Shown piece by piece: positions 1 to 13,076 of a stretch of 64,000 bases of DNA. The first letter of the stretch is position 1. Each line of letters opens with the position of its first letter. Under the pieces are notes generated by a model. That model made no database searches, was not told where the DNA came from, and saw only the letters and a list, made by a program, of their open reading frames with translations. The stretch comes from Paraspadella gotoi (Eukaryota > Chaetognatha), in NCBI GenBank assembly GCA_051294375.1, contig CM119269.1, positions 14,705,918 to 14,769,917 of the forward strand, read 5' to 3'. Both the position numbers and the translations under genes were made by a program.

Positions 1-820
1 CGACATCATCTTGTGAGGTCTCGCTTGTCTCTACGTTTAAATAAAAAAGAAACCATCGATTTGTTTGTGATTCTCACACCAAAAAAATTTAGTCTCTTTC
101 TCTCTCGCTAGAAGCAGTTTGAAAAGGAGAAGATAACTTGGAAAGAAAAAAGGAACAAAAAGAATTAAAGAGAAGAAAAAAAGAAAAGAAGATAAGAACT
201 AATTGATGGACGAATAAACTGATAAGCAAAGAATGCCCAAGCCATAATTTGCAGAGAAGCAAATGTTTGAGTTGTTTTTTTTTAGTGAAAAATGATTTTG
301 CATTTCGTTACGCGAAGATGAGGGGAGAATTTTTTGACGGCCCGAGTTGAATAAGATACAAAATGAATCGTTTTTTTCTTTTGTCTTTTTTGGGTGTTTT
401 TCTTATTCTTCTTTGCTTTTCTTCCTTGTATTGATTTCTGCCCCGAACTTACAGGTTGGTTTCGAATCCAAAAGCTTCATATTTAATCCCAATTCAGAAC
501 CAGATGAATAAAATTGAATTATCCGAAAATGGAAGGGATGGGATTCCAGGGCTGTTACCGTTTTTTCTTCCCAGCCGAGAGAGAGAGGAGACGACGCGAG
601 GAGAGAATTGATGAGGAGAGAGGAGGGAATAAGGANNNNNNNNNNNNNNNNNNNNNNNNNCTTCGGAAGAAGAAAACGGAACAGGTCCCGTTGGAATCTT
701 CATCCTCTTCCAGTTTCCGATTTATATTCAATTCTTATTCAATTTGTCTTCTTGAATTTGATGTGAAATATTGAAGCTTTTGATTCGAAACAATCCGGTA
801 TTCGGCAGGAAGCAAACTAG

Positions 821-822
821 GA

Positions 823-882
<60 letters not shown>

Positions 883-911
883 ACGAAAGAAAGAAAGAAA
901 GAAAAGAAAGA
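821..911. repeat. (GAAA)n microsatellite
   Basis: This is a nearly uninterrupted tetranucleotide run of GAAA units with one GAAC interruption near the end. A complementary TTTC run at 1062-1081 enters the N gap at 1082-1170, so the gap is probably an unresolved continuation of the same type of repeat. Confidence 0.9.
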
Positions 912-1310
912 ACGATGTCATTTTTCTATCTTTATTTCACTTCGGCGTCAAAATTCTCCCTGCATCTTCGCGTCTGAAATCAAAATATTTTTTTCACTAA
1001 AAAATCACAAACATGTTTGCTTCTCTGCAATATTGCATTCTTTGCTTATTTCTTCCATCATTATTTCTTTCTTTCTTTCTTNNNNNNNNNNNNNNNNNNN
1101 NNNNNNNNNNNNNNNNNNNNNNNNNNNNNNNNNNNNNNNNNNNNNNNNNNNNNNNNNNNNNNNNNNNNNNTTCTTCCAAGTTTTTATCTTTCTTCACTGT
1201 TTCTTTCCTCTCTGTTCTCTTTCTTTCCTGTCTTTCTTTCTTTTTCTATTCCCTGTTTTCTTTCTTTCTTTCTCTCTTCAATTAATTTTCCCCCGTTAAT
1301 CCCTTCCACT

Positions 1311-1424
1311 TTTTTTCTCTACCTTTATTTTTCTTTTTTCTTTTTTTCTTTTTTTTCTTTTTTTCTTTTTTCTTTTTTCTTTTTTTTTTCTTTTTTTCTT
1401 TTTTTTCTTTTTTTTCTTTTTTCG
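1311..1424. repeat. Polypyrimidine tract of T with scattered C
   Basis: Almost every base is T with isolated C residues, giving a long homopyrimidine strand. It is low complexity, and the reading frames across it are not genes. Confidence 0.85.
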
Positions 1425-2051
1425 GCTCTCCGACCTTAATTTCCGCTATTCTAGTTTTTTCCCCTGCGCGCCGAAAATCTTTTTTCAAGTGAGGATCTAT
1501 TCGGTTTCCTACTGGATTTCCAATTAAACGCTCCCGGGGAAGACAGCGCGTTTCCACTTTCTCTCGCCTCTCTCTTCTCTCGCCACTCACTTCCCTCTCT
1601 TTTTTTTTGTATGGAAGCTGGGTGTGTTGCTTGGTTAACCGCTGAAATTCATAATTAAATAGTGGAGTTTTCAGGTGTGACGCCATTGAGGGAAAAAAGC
1701 CAATTGTATGTATTGTTTGTTAAATGGTTTTGTCGTTTATTTTTCTTAATATCTATTAATTAGTTTACTCGTTCGTAATCATCTCAATTTATCAGTCCCG
1801 GTGTCTCCCAGATTTCTTTTCCCCACGAACGAACAAACAAAATCTACTGGAACAAATTTATTAATAAAAAAAAAAAGAAAAAAAAAAAAAAAAAGAAAAA
1901 GAAAAAGAAAAAAAAATCATGTTTTGATTTTTTGTTCCAGATAAAAATTGGTTTCTTCTTCATTGCTTTGGTATAAAAAAAATCAAAACTCGAACCATAG
2001 AAACAAAAAACTATTTAAAAAAGATGGCACAGATTAGAGAGGAGAGGAGGG

Positions 2052-2082
<31 letters not shown>

Positions 2083-3340
2083 ATCGAGATGAGAGAGAGA
2101 GAGAGAGAGAGATCTGCACGAATCTTTTTTCCGCGGGCTTTCTTTTTTTTTATTTCTCTCTCTATTTTTTTTCTACTCGCATCTCTCTCTCTCTTTTTTT
2201 TTCATTCTTCCCCATTGATCATTTATCTTTGGTTGATCTTCCCACCAGAATTCATATTTCATCCGCGAGGATTCGATTACCGAGTTTCCTGTTAATACAG
2301 GGAGCCGAGGAAATGAACAGAGACCTAACGATACAGGGAAGTTTGTAACAATTTGTTTTTTTGTTGTTTAGTTTTGTTACATTAAATCGCGCGATGGTTA
2401 CAAGTGCCTCGTGACTTTTTTGATATCACTCACTTTCCTCTCACTACATTCTCATGGTACGTCGTCTAGAAAATCACAAAATAGTTATGATAATCTGATA
2501 ACTATTGCATTATGTTTCTGACATTGCCATTGCTCTCTTCATCGCCATCATCGTTGTTATTGTCATTGCCATCGTCGTCTTCGTCGTCATCGCCATCGTC
2601 GTCCTCTCCGATACAAAAAAAAATAAAATTAACTGCCAAAACAAGACCACGACGACAACAACGAAAACGACCGAGACCCGCCAACGGTCCATATCTGGCG
2701 AAGCATTCTCGTAATGACTCCGGACTCAGTCCCGACTCCGTCCCCGGTCCAAAACGATCGTCACGTTCACCCCCCCAGTCTTTTCGCCCTTCCCCCCTCT
2801 CCCCCCGCCTCAACTCCCCTCAACCAGCGTCATTCATCTCCAAATTTTCCTTCTCCCCTTTTACCCCTCCCCCTGTTTTTCTCTCCTTAACCCCCTTAAC
2901 CTTTTGCCTCTCCCCCCTTTATTTCCTCCCCTCATTCCTCTTCTCTTCTCTCATTCATCCTCTATTTTCCTCTCTTTTCTCAACCCTCATTCTCGACCCC
3001 TGATTTCTTCCACCATTCTTTGTCCAACCCCCACTCGATCGCCTACACCCTGTCCCCCCCACTGTCTCTTCTCCCCCCACATCTCAAACCAAAGAGAGAG
3101 CCTCAGTCAACCATCATTCAAACGTCGGCTCGTATTACCTTCGGGATCCTCTTTCTTTCTCTTTCTTCATCTTTCTCTTTTTATTTCTCTTCTTCTCTTT
3201 CCTTTTTCTTTCTTTTTTCTCCTTTCTTTTTCTTACCCTTCATTTCTCAGCTTCGCTCGTTTAGTTTTCGATGCCCGAAAATGTTAATTCGAAGGCGAAA
3301 AAAAAAAGATTCGTTGATTTGCGCCGACGAATTAGACTGA

Positions 3341-3342
<2 letters not shown>

Positions 3343-3406
<64 letters not shown>

Positions 3407-3488
3407 CTCTCTCCCTCTCTTAAGATGGCCGCTTAGGCTTGGCCCCGGGCCGATCTTTTCTCTCTCCTCTCTCTCTCTCTCTCTCTTT

Positions 3489-3526
<38 letters not shown>

Positions 3527-3544
3527 CTCCTCTCTCTCTCTCTC
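3343..3544. repeat. Two adjacent (CT)n microsatellites
   Basis: Two CT-dinucleotide arrays, about 3343-3420 and 3457-3544, flank roughly 36 bp of unique sequence. They contain occasional CC interruptions. Confidence 0.9.
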
Positions 3545-4513
3545 CGCGCAATCATTCAATTTTTATCTTTTCTCAATTTTCCTTCTTTCTGCAAGACGAC
3601 ACATTTTTTTTGCCTCGACAAAGAGAACAAGAAATATTACGCGTGAAATCATTTTAATTTGTCGAGAGAGAGATGGAGAGAGAGGAACATACAGACTACA
3701 TTATCTAAGCCTGAAACCTGCGGCATCACTACATAGAATCCCCTGTACCGGGAATCACGTATCACAGGTAAACAACAAGCTAGGGCATACTCTAGAACCT
3801 CGCAAAAACGAAAGTCCGGCGCTGACGATTGTTGACTGAAAAAAGACGACCGAAGGGTGATGAAGCGACGAGAAGAGAGAAGATGATCTGAAGGATGAGG
3901 AGAGAGAGATGAGATGAGAGAGAGAGAGAGAAAGAAGAAGAAAGAGAAAGAGAGAGAAAGGAAGATTAGATAATTGATTTCCTGCTAATCAAAGAGATGG
4001 CGTAGAAGTTTTTCCTTTCTGCCTTCAATAACGAATCTTCTCTTTCAAATTTTTTTGTTCCCTTTCTTTCTTTTTTTCTTCCGATTTCCTTTTCTTTTGT
4101 TCTTTTTTTTTTTAAATAATTTTTTCTTAATTTAAATTTTTTTCTCTCAAATGTTTTTTTTTTTTTTTTTTTTTTTTGAATTTTGACAAAAAAAAACTTT
4201 TTCGTTCTTGGCGGGGAAAGAGAAATGGAGTAGGTTAAGAGTCTGGACGACGACGGACGACGACGAAGACGAAACGGCGTTTCCATTGACGACCTCTGAG
4301 CGGAAAGCGCGTCGACTTATCGATGAAACTCCAAAAATATGACCATAACAATAACAACAGGCCACCCATGTTGTCAACGCGGGAAACGACGACGAGTACG
4401 ACGACGACAACGACGACAACGACGACAACAACTTGGGAGACGAATTCGAAACCACGAATCTCCTTTGGTCGAAACTCGTAAATCTCGACCTCTTTTTTTC
4501 GCTGCCATTGTTA

Positions 4514-4516
<3 letters not shown>

Positions 4517-4610
<94 letters not shown>
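4517..4610. repeat. (TC)n microsatellite
   Basis: A TC dinucleotide array of about 94 bp with one TT interruption. CGA/ACG triplet tracts precede it at 4385-4430. Confidence 0.92.
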
Positions 4611-5200
4611 AATAAGTATATACCACTCTCTCCTCAGTCTCTCACGAGCGGCTCTTAGTCGTTATCGCGCACGCTCCTCGAGTCATCCTATGTACACTAA
4701 TTAGACGCTATCCAGACTAGCACTCACGCACTTAATACGATAACAGGGAGCGTGGATAGAGAACTCGAGATATAGATATGTTCTACTGTACTCGAAGTGC
4801 GCGCCCAGCCAGACGTTGCTGTTATCATATACACACACAACATCGCATATTATAGAACACTCGATGCTTCCCGTGTCTCCAACTTTTCAATATATACTCC
4901 CTCATCGTGATGCGTGAACTATCGCCATCTGTCTCCATAGAATCACATCTCTTCCCCTCTTTATCTCGTGCTCTTGATTCCAGCAACAGCGCGCAAAATT
5001 CCGCCTCCCCTCCACGATTCAGGTTCTTAAATATTTCTTTAGAACCCAAAGTTTTTTTAATATTTTGATAATACGTACTCAAACGAGCTCTCGATTTGAA
5101 GAACCAGTTCTGTTGTCCCACCTCTTTTAGTCGTACTACTTAATTTTTAATTTAAATGCTTATTCTTTTTTTTATTCAAATATTGTGACAAAAATTAACG

Positions 5201-5236
5201 CTTATGAAGGCTTGAAAGCAAAGCCGAAACATGTCT
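5201..5236 (+). ncRNA. Decayed hammerhead-ribozyme-like motif at palindrome end
   Basis: The order of elements matches a type I hammerhead: CTTATGA (canonical CTGATGA, so one core base is changed), a 5-bp stem II (GGCTT at 5209-5213 with AAGCC at 5221-5225), GAAAC at 5226-5230, then the ATGTC cleavage-site segment. The changed core G suggests it is inactive. The partner copy in the right arm (about 10690-10735, minus strand) is more degraded. The motif marks the outer end of the palindrome. Confidence 0.5.
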
Positions 5237-6335
5237 GTTTTATAATAATAAAACCGAATCGTTGTCGAATCCAAAAAACTTTCTCTATTCAAATATTATA
5301 CATAATAAATTCGGTTTAACATAAAATTATTCATTAGCTCTCCCAACAAAATCTTACTTCACAATAACAGAAAAAAAAATTAGTTTCCCTCTGAAAGTTT
5401 AAATATTAAAAATATTGATTCTAATCAATAAAGGTCTTTTAAGCCCCGAATGGGTTTTGCCATTAAACTTCTTCTTCTCTTTTTAAATTATGAGACAAAA
5501 ACTTCTCAAAGATGAAGAGAAGATGAAGAGTCTTTTGTTTTCTCTTCCTCTTGGAGGATCGAGCGATCTCCCGCAGACTCAGCGGCCTTACTCACTCAGT
5601 CCTCAACTTTCTCGTCTCCTCATTTCCTTCATCGTCTTCTCAACTCCTTTCTCATCTTCTCACTTAAATCTTTTTTCATCTCCTCTTCTAACTAGTATAT
5701 ACTCTCCTTACGGATTTCAAATTGGAGTGAAATGAAAAGATTTATTATTACTCTTAACTGACTCAATATGATTGATATTTGATAATTTCATGAGTTAAAA
5801 AATTCCCTGACGTTTATGTTTTTTTATAACAAATTAAGAATACTCTATATCCTAACAACTGGTGAGCTTGCTTTCCAGCAGCTTCTTTTGCAGAACTTTT
5901 TCCCTCTTACTTGATAATTCAATTTTAAACTCATTGTGAAAAAAATTGTGACAAATATTATGATTTCTTTTATATTCATTAGTTAGTATAATGTCCATTT
6001 TCTCGTTCCTCACCCTTCATTTGTCATTCCTCACCCTCTTCTCTCTCCCTTACCTTCCTCTCCTCCCCCATCCGCCCCGCTAATTCGCACACCTGCCGCC
6101 ACCAAATGTCAGCGTCTTAGAAGCCGCCAATAAAAACCTTTGTATCGATGCCATTTTGTTTGCGTTCGCGTTTGTCGTCGTCGCCTTTGTCGTCGTCGCC
6201 TTTGTCGTCGTCGCCATGGTCCCCCGCTATTCGGCGTCGAGCGCCGGGGATGTATGGTTCGCCATTTTTTGTTGGGGGGGGGGATGAGAATAGATTTGTT
6301 TGTTTTTGTTCTTTGGACTGGGGTTTGGCACGCGC

Positions 6336-6338
<3 letters not shown>

Positions 6339-6380
<42 letters not shown>

Positions 6381-6404
6381 CAGAGAGAAAGAGAGAGAGA
6401 GAGA
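6339..6404. repeat. (GA)n microsatellite in left palindrome arm
   Basis: A GA dinucleotide array with CAGA interruptions. The right arm carries a CT-rich counterpart around 9410-9485, as expected for inverted copies. Confidence 0.85.
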
Positions 6405-7172
6405 TTCGTCGATTCGTCTCATTTCCTACATTATCAGGTCCTTTCTTTGTCAGGGGGTAATTATTTAAAGACCGTTTCTCTCGTCGCATAAATCACTTTC
6501 CCGTTTTGCGAAATCCCCCTGGGGGCGAATGCAGAGAAGTAAAGGGTGATCATTGTCAATTAGGATTTTCTTTCGGGGACAAAACTGTAAGACGCGGGAC
6601 GGAAACGAACGAAATATTTCGGAATTAAAATTTATAATAGTTTGTCTTCTTTTAATATGTTTTTAAAGTATGTTTGCAAATAATTCTGCTACGTTTTCCT
6701 GTCATTGGCATTATAAGTGTATATGCGCACTAGATTTCCATCTCAAATTTTTACCTCCGAGTTTTCTATTCTACAATGAACAAGCAGCGGCATTTCTTTC
6801 AACAACAACAACAACAACAACAACCACGCAAATCTGACATTGTTTATTTAATTATCATTTTGAGTCGCGTCCACTTTGTCCGTCCCCAACAAAAGGACCC
6901 CGCTGTATTCCATCGGAGATTATTATTCGGGGGTAAAATATTTGGTTTTAATCGTAGACGTCGGTCGCCGTCTCTTCCTCGGATGACGAATGAGAAAAGA
7001 GGTGGGAGACTTTTGTGGTCGAAGCGGGAAAAAGACTCGACTCATTTGTGACACAGAAAATAGAGAAGTAGAGAAGAAGTAGAGAAGAAAGATAAAAGAA
7101 AGACGGGGAATCAATCATTGCCAAAGGAAAGAGAAAGACGACGACCACGAAAATCCGATTCATAACCATTTT

Positions 7173-7206
<34 letters not shown>

Positions 7207-7264
7207 NNNNNNNNNNNNNNNNNNNNNNNNNTCTCCTCTCTCTCATTTCTTGGTGATCCGATCG

Positions 7265-7624
7265 TGTCTTTTAAGGCAAGTTAGGGTTTGAAATTAAGGG
7301 CTTAAGAAGGCTTTAAAACTGATTTGAATATTTATTTCAGCCTTCAGGCTCGGTTTTTCTATGAGCCTTTTTCTTCGGATATTAAAATGAAAACATCATG
7401 CAGTTTTTTTATCGATAACTAAAAAGTATTAGTTGCTAATCTCTTCTAGGCCAAGTTAGGGTTTGAAATTAAGGGTTTAAGAAGGCTTTAAAACTGATTT
7501 GAATATTATTCAGCCTTCAGGCTCGGTTTTTCTATGAGCTATTTGCTTTCGGATATTTTAAAAATGAAAACATCATGCAGTTTTTTTATCGATAACTAAA
7601 AAGTATTAGTTGCTAATCTCTTCT
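7265..7624 (+). repeat. Tandem duplication, two copies of about 178 bp
   Basis: A segment beginning AAGTTAGGGTTTGAAATTAA occurs at about 7265-7443 and again at about 7445-7624, with very few differences. The second copy runs straight into the N gap at 7625-8127. The array sits at the centre of the large palindrome, so copy number and boundaries are not reliable. Confidence 0.8.
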
Positions 7625-8127
7625 NNNNNNNNNNNNNNNNNNNNNNNNNNNNNNNNNNNNNNNNNNNNNNNNNNNNNNNNNNNNNNNNNNNNNNNNNNNN
7701 NNNNNNNNNNNNNNNNNNNNNNNNNNNNNNNNNNNNNNNNNNNNNNNNNNNNNNNNNNNNNNNNNNNNNNNNNNNNNNNNNNNNNNNNNNNNNNNNNNNN
7801 NNNNNNNNNNNNNNNNNNNNNNNNNNNNNNNNNNNNNNNNNNNNNNNNNNNNNNNNNNNNNNNNNNNNNNNNNNNNNNNNNNNNNNNNNNNNNNNNNNNN
7901 NNNNNNNNNNNNNNNNNNNNNNNNNNNNNNNNNNNNNNNNNNNNNNNNNNNNNNNNNNNNNNNNNNNNNNNNNNNNNNNNNNNNNNNNNNNNNNNNNNNN
8001 NNNNNNNNNNNNNNNNNNNNNNNNNNNNNNNNNNNNNNNNNNNNNNNNNNNNNNNNNNNNNNNNNNNNNNNNNNNNNNNNNNNNNNNNNNNNNNNNNNNN
8101 NNNNNNNNNNNNNNNNNNNNNNNNNNN
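7625..8127. other. Assembly gap (503 N)
   Basis: This is the largest of ten runs of N. The others are 636-660, 1082-1170, 7207-7231, 12066-12233, 12779-12931, 17077-17232, 20124-20216, 20977-21001 and 25745-25864. Three of them are exactly 25 bases, which suggests a fixed placeholder length. Confidence 0.97.
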
Positions 8128-11100
8128 GAGAAGAGAGAGAGAGCAGAGAGAGAGAGAGAGAGAGAGAGAACGAGAGAAGGAGAGAGAGAGAGGAGAGAGA
8201 GAGAGACGAGAGAGAAAAGAGAATGGTTATGGAATCGGCATTTTCGTGGTTCGGTCGTCTTTCTCTTTCCTTTGGCATGATTGAGTTCCCCGTCTTCCTT
8301 TTATCCATGGTGTACTGTCTCTACTTCTTCTCTAGCGTTTCTCTGATTATTTATGTCAGGTCATCAAAATGGAGTTCGAGGTCTTTTTCCTCCGCGACCT
8401 TCGACCGCCACCAAAAGTCTCCCACCTCTGTAGGTTGCGTCATGGGCCATGTGTTCGCGTGTCATTGCCGAAGGAAGAACGCGCCGAACGACCGACGTCT
8501 ACGACTTGAAAACCCAAAATTATTTTCCCCCGAATAATAATCATCCGAATGGAATAACATGCGGGGTGCCTTGTTATGTTGCGGACGGAGCAAAGTGGGA
8601 GTCGCGACTCAAAGAATGATAATTAAATAAGACAATGTCAGATTTTGCGGTGTTAGTTGTTGTTGTATTGTTGAAAGAAATGCCGAGCTGGCTTGTTTCA
8701 TTGTAGAATTTGCTTAGCAGAAAAATATAAAACTCACGGAGGATAAAAATTTGAGGATGGAAAATCTAGTGGCGGCGCATAACAATTAACACTTTAAAGA
8801 AAAGAAAATCAATCGGCCAATGGACAGGAAAGCGGAGAGCAGAATTAATTATGGCAAAACATATACTTTAAAAACAATGATGTGAAGCAGGACGACCTAG
8901 AGGACTATTGATAGCCAATTTGATTAATTTCCGGCAGGACATATTTGCGGTTCGTTTCCGTCAGACGCAATAGCGCGTGCCTTACAGTTTTGGTCGACCC
9001 GAAAAGGAAAATCCTACATTGAGACAAATGCGGATCGAACCGTCGCTCGTGTTACTTTCTGGCTCTAGCATGTGCGCCCACCAGCCGGGGATCTTTCAGG
9101 CCGACAAAATCGGGAAATGTGGAGTTCATTAATAGCGAACGAGAATGCAACGGCGATGCTTTGTTAAAAGTAAATTACGGCAAAAGTTCGAGGTGGGTGT
9201 CGTGCGAGGACGACATTCCAGCGACTGGAGAATGAGTGCGATGCGCGGTGTCTGGCGATCCATGCGGATCGGATGGCCCGTGGACAAAGATACAGGACCA
9301 GGACGGCTGATAATGTGAGCGAGAAATGAGCACGACATCGACAGAGCTACTCTCGTCTTCGTCCTTTCTCATCTGTCTCTCATGCTCTCGTCGTCTCTCG
9401 ATCTCATCCTCATCTCTCTCCATCGTGCCTCTCTCTCCCTCTCTCTCGTCTCTCTCTCTCTCTCTCTGCTCTCGTTCTTTCTCTGTCTGTCTGCGGTGCC
9501 AAACGCGCCAGTCGGCAAAGAACAAAAACAAACAAATCTATTATCTCATTCCCACCCCCCACAAAAAATCTGGCGAACGCGCATACAATCCCCGGCGCTC
9601 GGACGCCGATAGCGGGGACCAGTTTAGCGAGAGGCGAGCGACGACAAAGGCGACGCACGACAAAGGCGACGACGACAAAGGCGAGCGACGACAAACGCGC
9701 GAAGCTCGCAAAGCAAAATGGCATCGATACAAAGGTTTTTTATTGGCGGTTCTAAGACGCGCTGGACAATTTGGTGGCGGCAGGTGGTGGCGAATTAGCG
9801 GGGGCGATGGGGGGGGAGAGGGAAGGTAAGGGAAGAAGAGAGGAGAAAAGAGGTGAGGAACGAGAAAATGGACATTATAACTTACTAAGGCATATATAAA
9901 AGAAATTATAGATATTCGTCAACAAATTTTTTTCACAATGAGCTTAAATGAATTATCAAGTAAGAGGGAAAAAGGTTCTGCAAAAGAAGGCTGCTTGAAA
10001 GCTAAGCTCACAGTTGTTAGGACTACATATAGAGTATTTTTAATTTGTTATAAAAAAAACATTAACACGTCAGGCGAATTGTCTCTTTAACTCAATGAAT
10101 TATCAAATTGCAATCAATATTGAGTCAGTTAAGAGTAATAAATAAATCTTTTCATTTCACTCCAAAATTTGGAAATCCAGTGAAGAAGTATATAGCTAGT
10201 TAGAAGAGGAGATGAAAAAAAGATTTTAAGTGAGAAGATGAGAAAGGAGTTGAGAAGAAGCGAGAAGGAAATGAGGAGACGAGAAAGTTTGAGGACGCTG
10301 AGTGAGTAAGGCCGCTGAGTCTGGCGGGAGATCGCTCGATCCTCCAAGAGGAAGAAGAAAACAAAAAACTCTTCAATCTTCCTGCTTCATCTTTGAGAAA
10401 GTTTTTTTGTCTCATAATTATAAAAAGAGAAAGAACGAAAGTTTACATGCAAAAACCCATTCGGGGCCTTAAAGACCTTTATTGGATTAGAATCATATTT
10501 TTAATATTTAAACTGTTCCAGAGGGACAACTAATTTTTTTTTTCTGTTATTGTGAAAGTAAGATTTTGTTGTTTGAGAGCCTAAAGATTAATTTATTGTT
10601 AAAACAAAATATTATTATAATATTTTGAATAGAAGAAAGTTGAATTTGTGATTCGAACAACGATTCGGTTCTTATTATTATAAAGACAGACATGTTTCGG
10701 CTTTGCTTTGCAATGCCTTCAATTAAGCGTTAATTTTTGTCAGTTTTTGCGCCTCATGTGTAATATTTTAAAAAAAATTTCGCCAAAAACACTGGGATTA
10801 AACATATAAATATTAAAAAGAAAACAACCAGGAATTTAAAAACTCAAATAGCTCTCGTCATACGCGCTTAAATTTTCCCCTCTTCAATTTCGCATAACGT
10901 TTGATTTTTCTCAAATAAAAAACAACGTTAACGTTTTTCAATTCTCCTACTTTGTCTTCGCGTCGCCAGTGACGATTCACTAAATTCTCACGACGTCTAT
11001 TGCCTCATTGCCCCTTGAACTCCCCTTCTCTCTTGCCCCGTCCATCTTGCCCTCCCTCCTGCCCCTCCACTCTTTCTCCCCCCGTGCCTCTCCATCTCTT

Positions 11101-11289
11101 CTCCCCTGCCCCTCCATCTTTCTCCCCCCTGCCCCTTCCATCGCCTTCACACCCCACTCCCCCTCCCCACGTTTCATAATCCGCCCTCACGATAATCCCC
11201 TGACGACTTCACGACGTCTCGGTCGTACGCAAAAAGTTTAAAAATGTTTTTAAATCTCAAAACAAAACAGAATGAGTGTGAAATTTACC

Positions 11290-11290
<1 letters not shown>

Positions 11291-11332
<42 letters not shown>
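11291..11332. repeat. (GAC)n trinucleotide microsatellite
   Basis: About fourteen consecutive GAC units. Imperfect GAC/AAC/GAT triplets continue to about 11500. Confidence 0.92.
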
Positions 11333-11333
<1 letters not shown>

Positions 11334-11833
11334 CGCGAAGTTAATCACGAAGACGAAGACGAAAAACAAAAAAACGATAACGACGAATAATCTTTGGAAA
11401 GGTCACGTCTAGAAAATTAACCGAGAACATCCCGACGAAGACGACAACAATGATAAACGCATTCAAAAACAACAGCAACGATAACGACAACAACAACAAC
11501 GATATCATTAAAAAGCAAAACAAAATGGAAAGGCAACAATGCGAACTCCAAGGACGAGAAATCGAAGCTTCGACCGCAACGGAAACACTAAACCTTTTGA
11601 GAAAATGAAAGAAGAGACATTAAGGAGAATGACGACGATAACGACGACATTTATGACGATGACGATGATGATGTCGAGGCTGAAGATGATGGGAACTGTG
11701 ATGATAACGATGATGAGGATGATACAGACGATGATGATGATCATTCTTGATGATTATGATGATGATGACGATTTCCGCGATGTTAAAAATGAAGATGATT
11801 ATAATTTCGAAGATGACGATGATGATAATGATA

Positions 11834-11835
<2 letters not shown>

Positions 11836-11875
<40 letters not shown>
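11836..11875. repeat. (GAT)n trinucleotide microsatellite
   Basis: About thirteen consecutive GAT units, set within roughly 250 bp of imperfect GAT/GAC triplets (11625-11885). Conceptual translation gives only Asp or Met runs, so I do not call a gene. Confidence 0.9.
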
Positions 11876-11876
<1 letters not shown>

Positions 11877-12720
11877 CGATGAATCCAACTGCGATGGGTT
11901 TTTTTCATTCATTTGTTATTCGATTTTTAACAAAAGGGAAAAAATGAAAAAAAAGATGATGAAGACGACGACGACGAAGACGACGACGACTCTGACAGGT
12001 CGCGTCGGAAAGAAATCAGGTGGCGCATTTCTCTTCGGACCCCCTGGTGGTCAGAATCCGAAAAGNNNNNNNNNNNNNNNNNNNNNNNNNNNNNNNNNNN
12101 NNNNNNNNNNNNNNNNNNNNNNNNNNNNNNNNNNNNNNNNNNNNNNNNNNNNNNNNNNNNNNNNNNNNNNNNNNNNNNNNNNNNNNNNNNNNNNNNNNNN
12201 NNNNNNNNNNNNNNNNNNNNNNNNNNNNNNNNNGAGAGAGAGTTAGCAAATAAAAGAACAAACAAACGAAACAAAGTTGACACCTTTGTTCATAAAATAA
12301 CACGGGTTAGGGAAAGTTGAAATGAGAATTATGAAAATGAAAGAAGGAGGACTACAATGACGACGACGACGACGACGACGATGACAGAGAGGGAGAGGAT
12401 GAGAGGGCGGACTACAAATTTGATTGACTCTAACGATGATGGAGTCAACGGTGACGACGACGACGAATAACGACGATGATGACGACGACGCCAACGACGA
12501 TGACATTTACGACAAAGAAATGTCCTTAGTTTTTTCCCTTTGATCTTTTTTTTTTTTGACGAAAAAAGAAGATTTTTCAAAAGAATTAATTATTATTCAA
12601 TTTTTTTTTTAAATTTTGACAGTGAAAAGCTTTTTGTTCCAAATTGACCCAAGGTTTATGGATCTCATCTTCCTGAGGCGTATCACCCTTTTTTTTTTGC
12701 CGCCAAACTTTAATAGATAA

Positions 12721-12980
12721 TTATTTCTATGTATGATAATCGATTTTTTTTTCTAATGTTCGACGCCTTTGAAAGATANNNNNNNNNNNNNNNNNNNNNN
12801 NNNNNNNNNNNNNNNNNNNNNNNNNNNNNNNNNNNNNNNNNNNNNNNNNNNNNNNNNNNNNNNNNNNNNNNNNNNNNNNNNNNNNNNNNNNNNNNNNNNN
12901 NNNNNNNNNNNNNNNNNNNNNNNNNNNNNNNAATCGATTTTTTTTTTCTAATGTTCGACGCCTTTGAAAGATAATGATTC
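12721..12980. repeat. Duplicated flanks around an N gap
   Basis: The roughly 45 bases before the gap (from about 12738, reading AATCGATTTTTTT and onward) are repeated almost exactly after it (12932-12973). Either the gap lies in a tandem repeat, or one copy should be collapsed because the two contig ends overlap. Confidence 0.8.
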
Positions 12981-13076
12981 AATTTTATTTCGTATTTAGA
13001 TTTAATTTCGTATTTAAAAAAAAAAAACTTTGGCGAGCTGGAGATTACGTCAGATAACGTTTTCTTTTTTTTTCCA

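Larger units (their letters stand above)
1..5184. other. Gene-poor, microsatellite-dense stretch
   Basis: No coding exon could be supported. The open frames here are translations of GA/CT, GAAA and T/C tracts and have low-complexity products. Positions 2500-2700 hold diverged GTC/GAC triplet tracts. N gaps lie at 636-660 and 1082-1170. The larger simple repeats are listed separately. Positions 4625-5180 are ordinary AT-rich unique sequence in which I see nothing. Confidence 0.6.
5185..10745. repeat. Large imperfect palindrome (arms about 2.1 and 2.6 kb)
   Basis: The left arm (about 5185-7240) is the reverse complement of the right arm (about 8128-10745). Matching landmarks are 5201-5235 with 10695-10735, 5500-5735 with 10145-10410, 6120-6300 with 9530-9750, 6780-6850 with 8610-8690, and 7090-7165 with 8222-8300. 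In the stretches I compared, the arms differ mainly by single-base insertions and deletions, with few substitutions. The centre holds a tandem 178-bp duplication and an N gap. It is either a genuine fold-back duplication or a folded, poorly corrected long read. No gene is supported inside it. Confidence 0.85.

Noticed and set aside
460-490. tRNA-like box B (GGTTTCGAATCC)
   Set aside because: It has one extra base compared with the consensus, and there is no box A or cloverleaf upstream. I found no tRNA gene in the window.
11539-12246. Long open frame with poly-Asp content, possible acidic protein
   Set aside because: It is a translation of GAT/GAC triplet repeats running into an N gap. It has no splice context, no domain, and similar frames are open on both strands.
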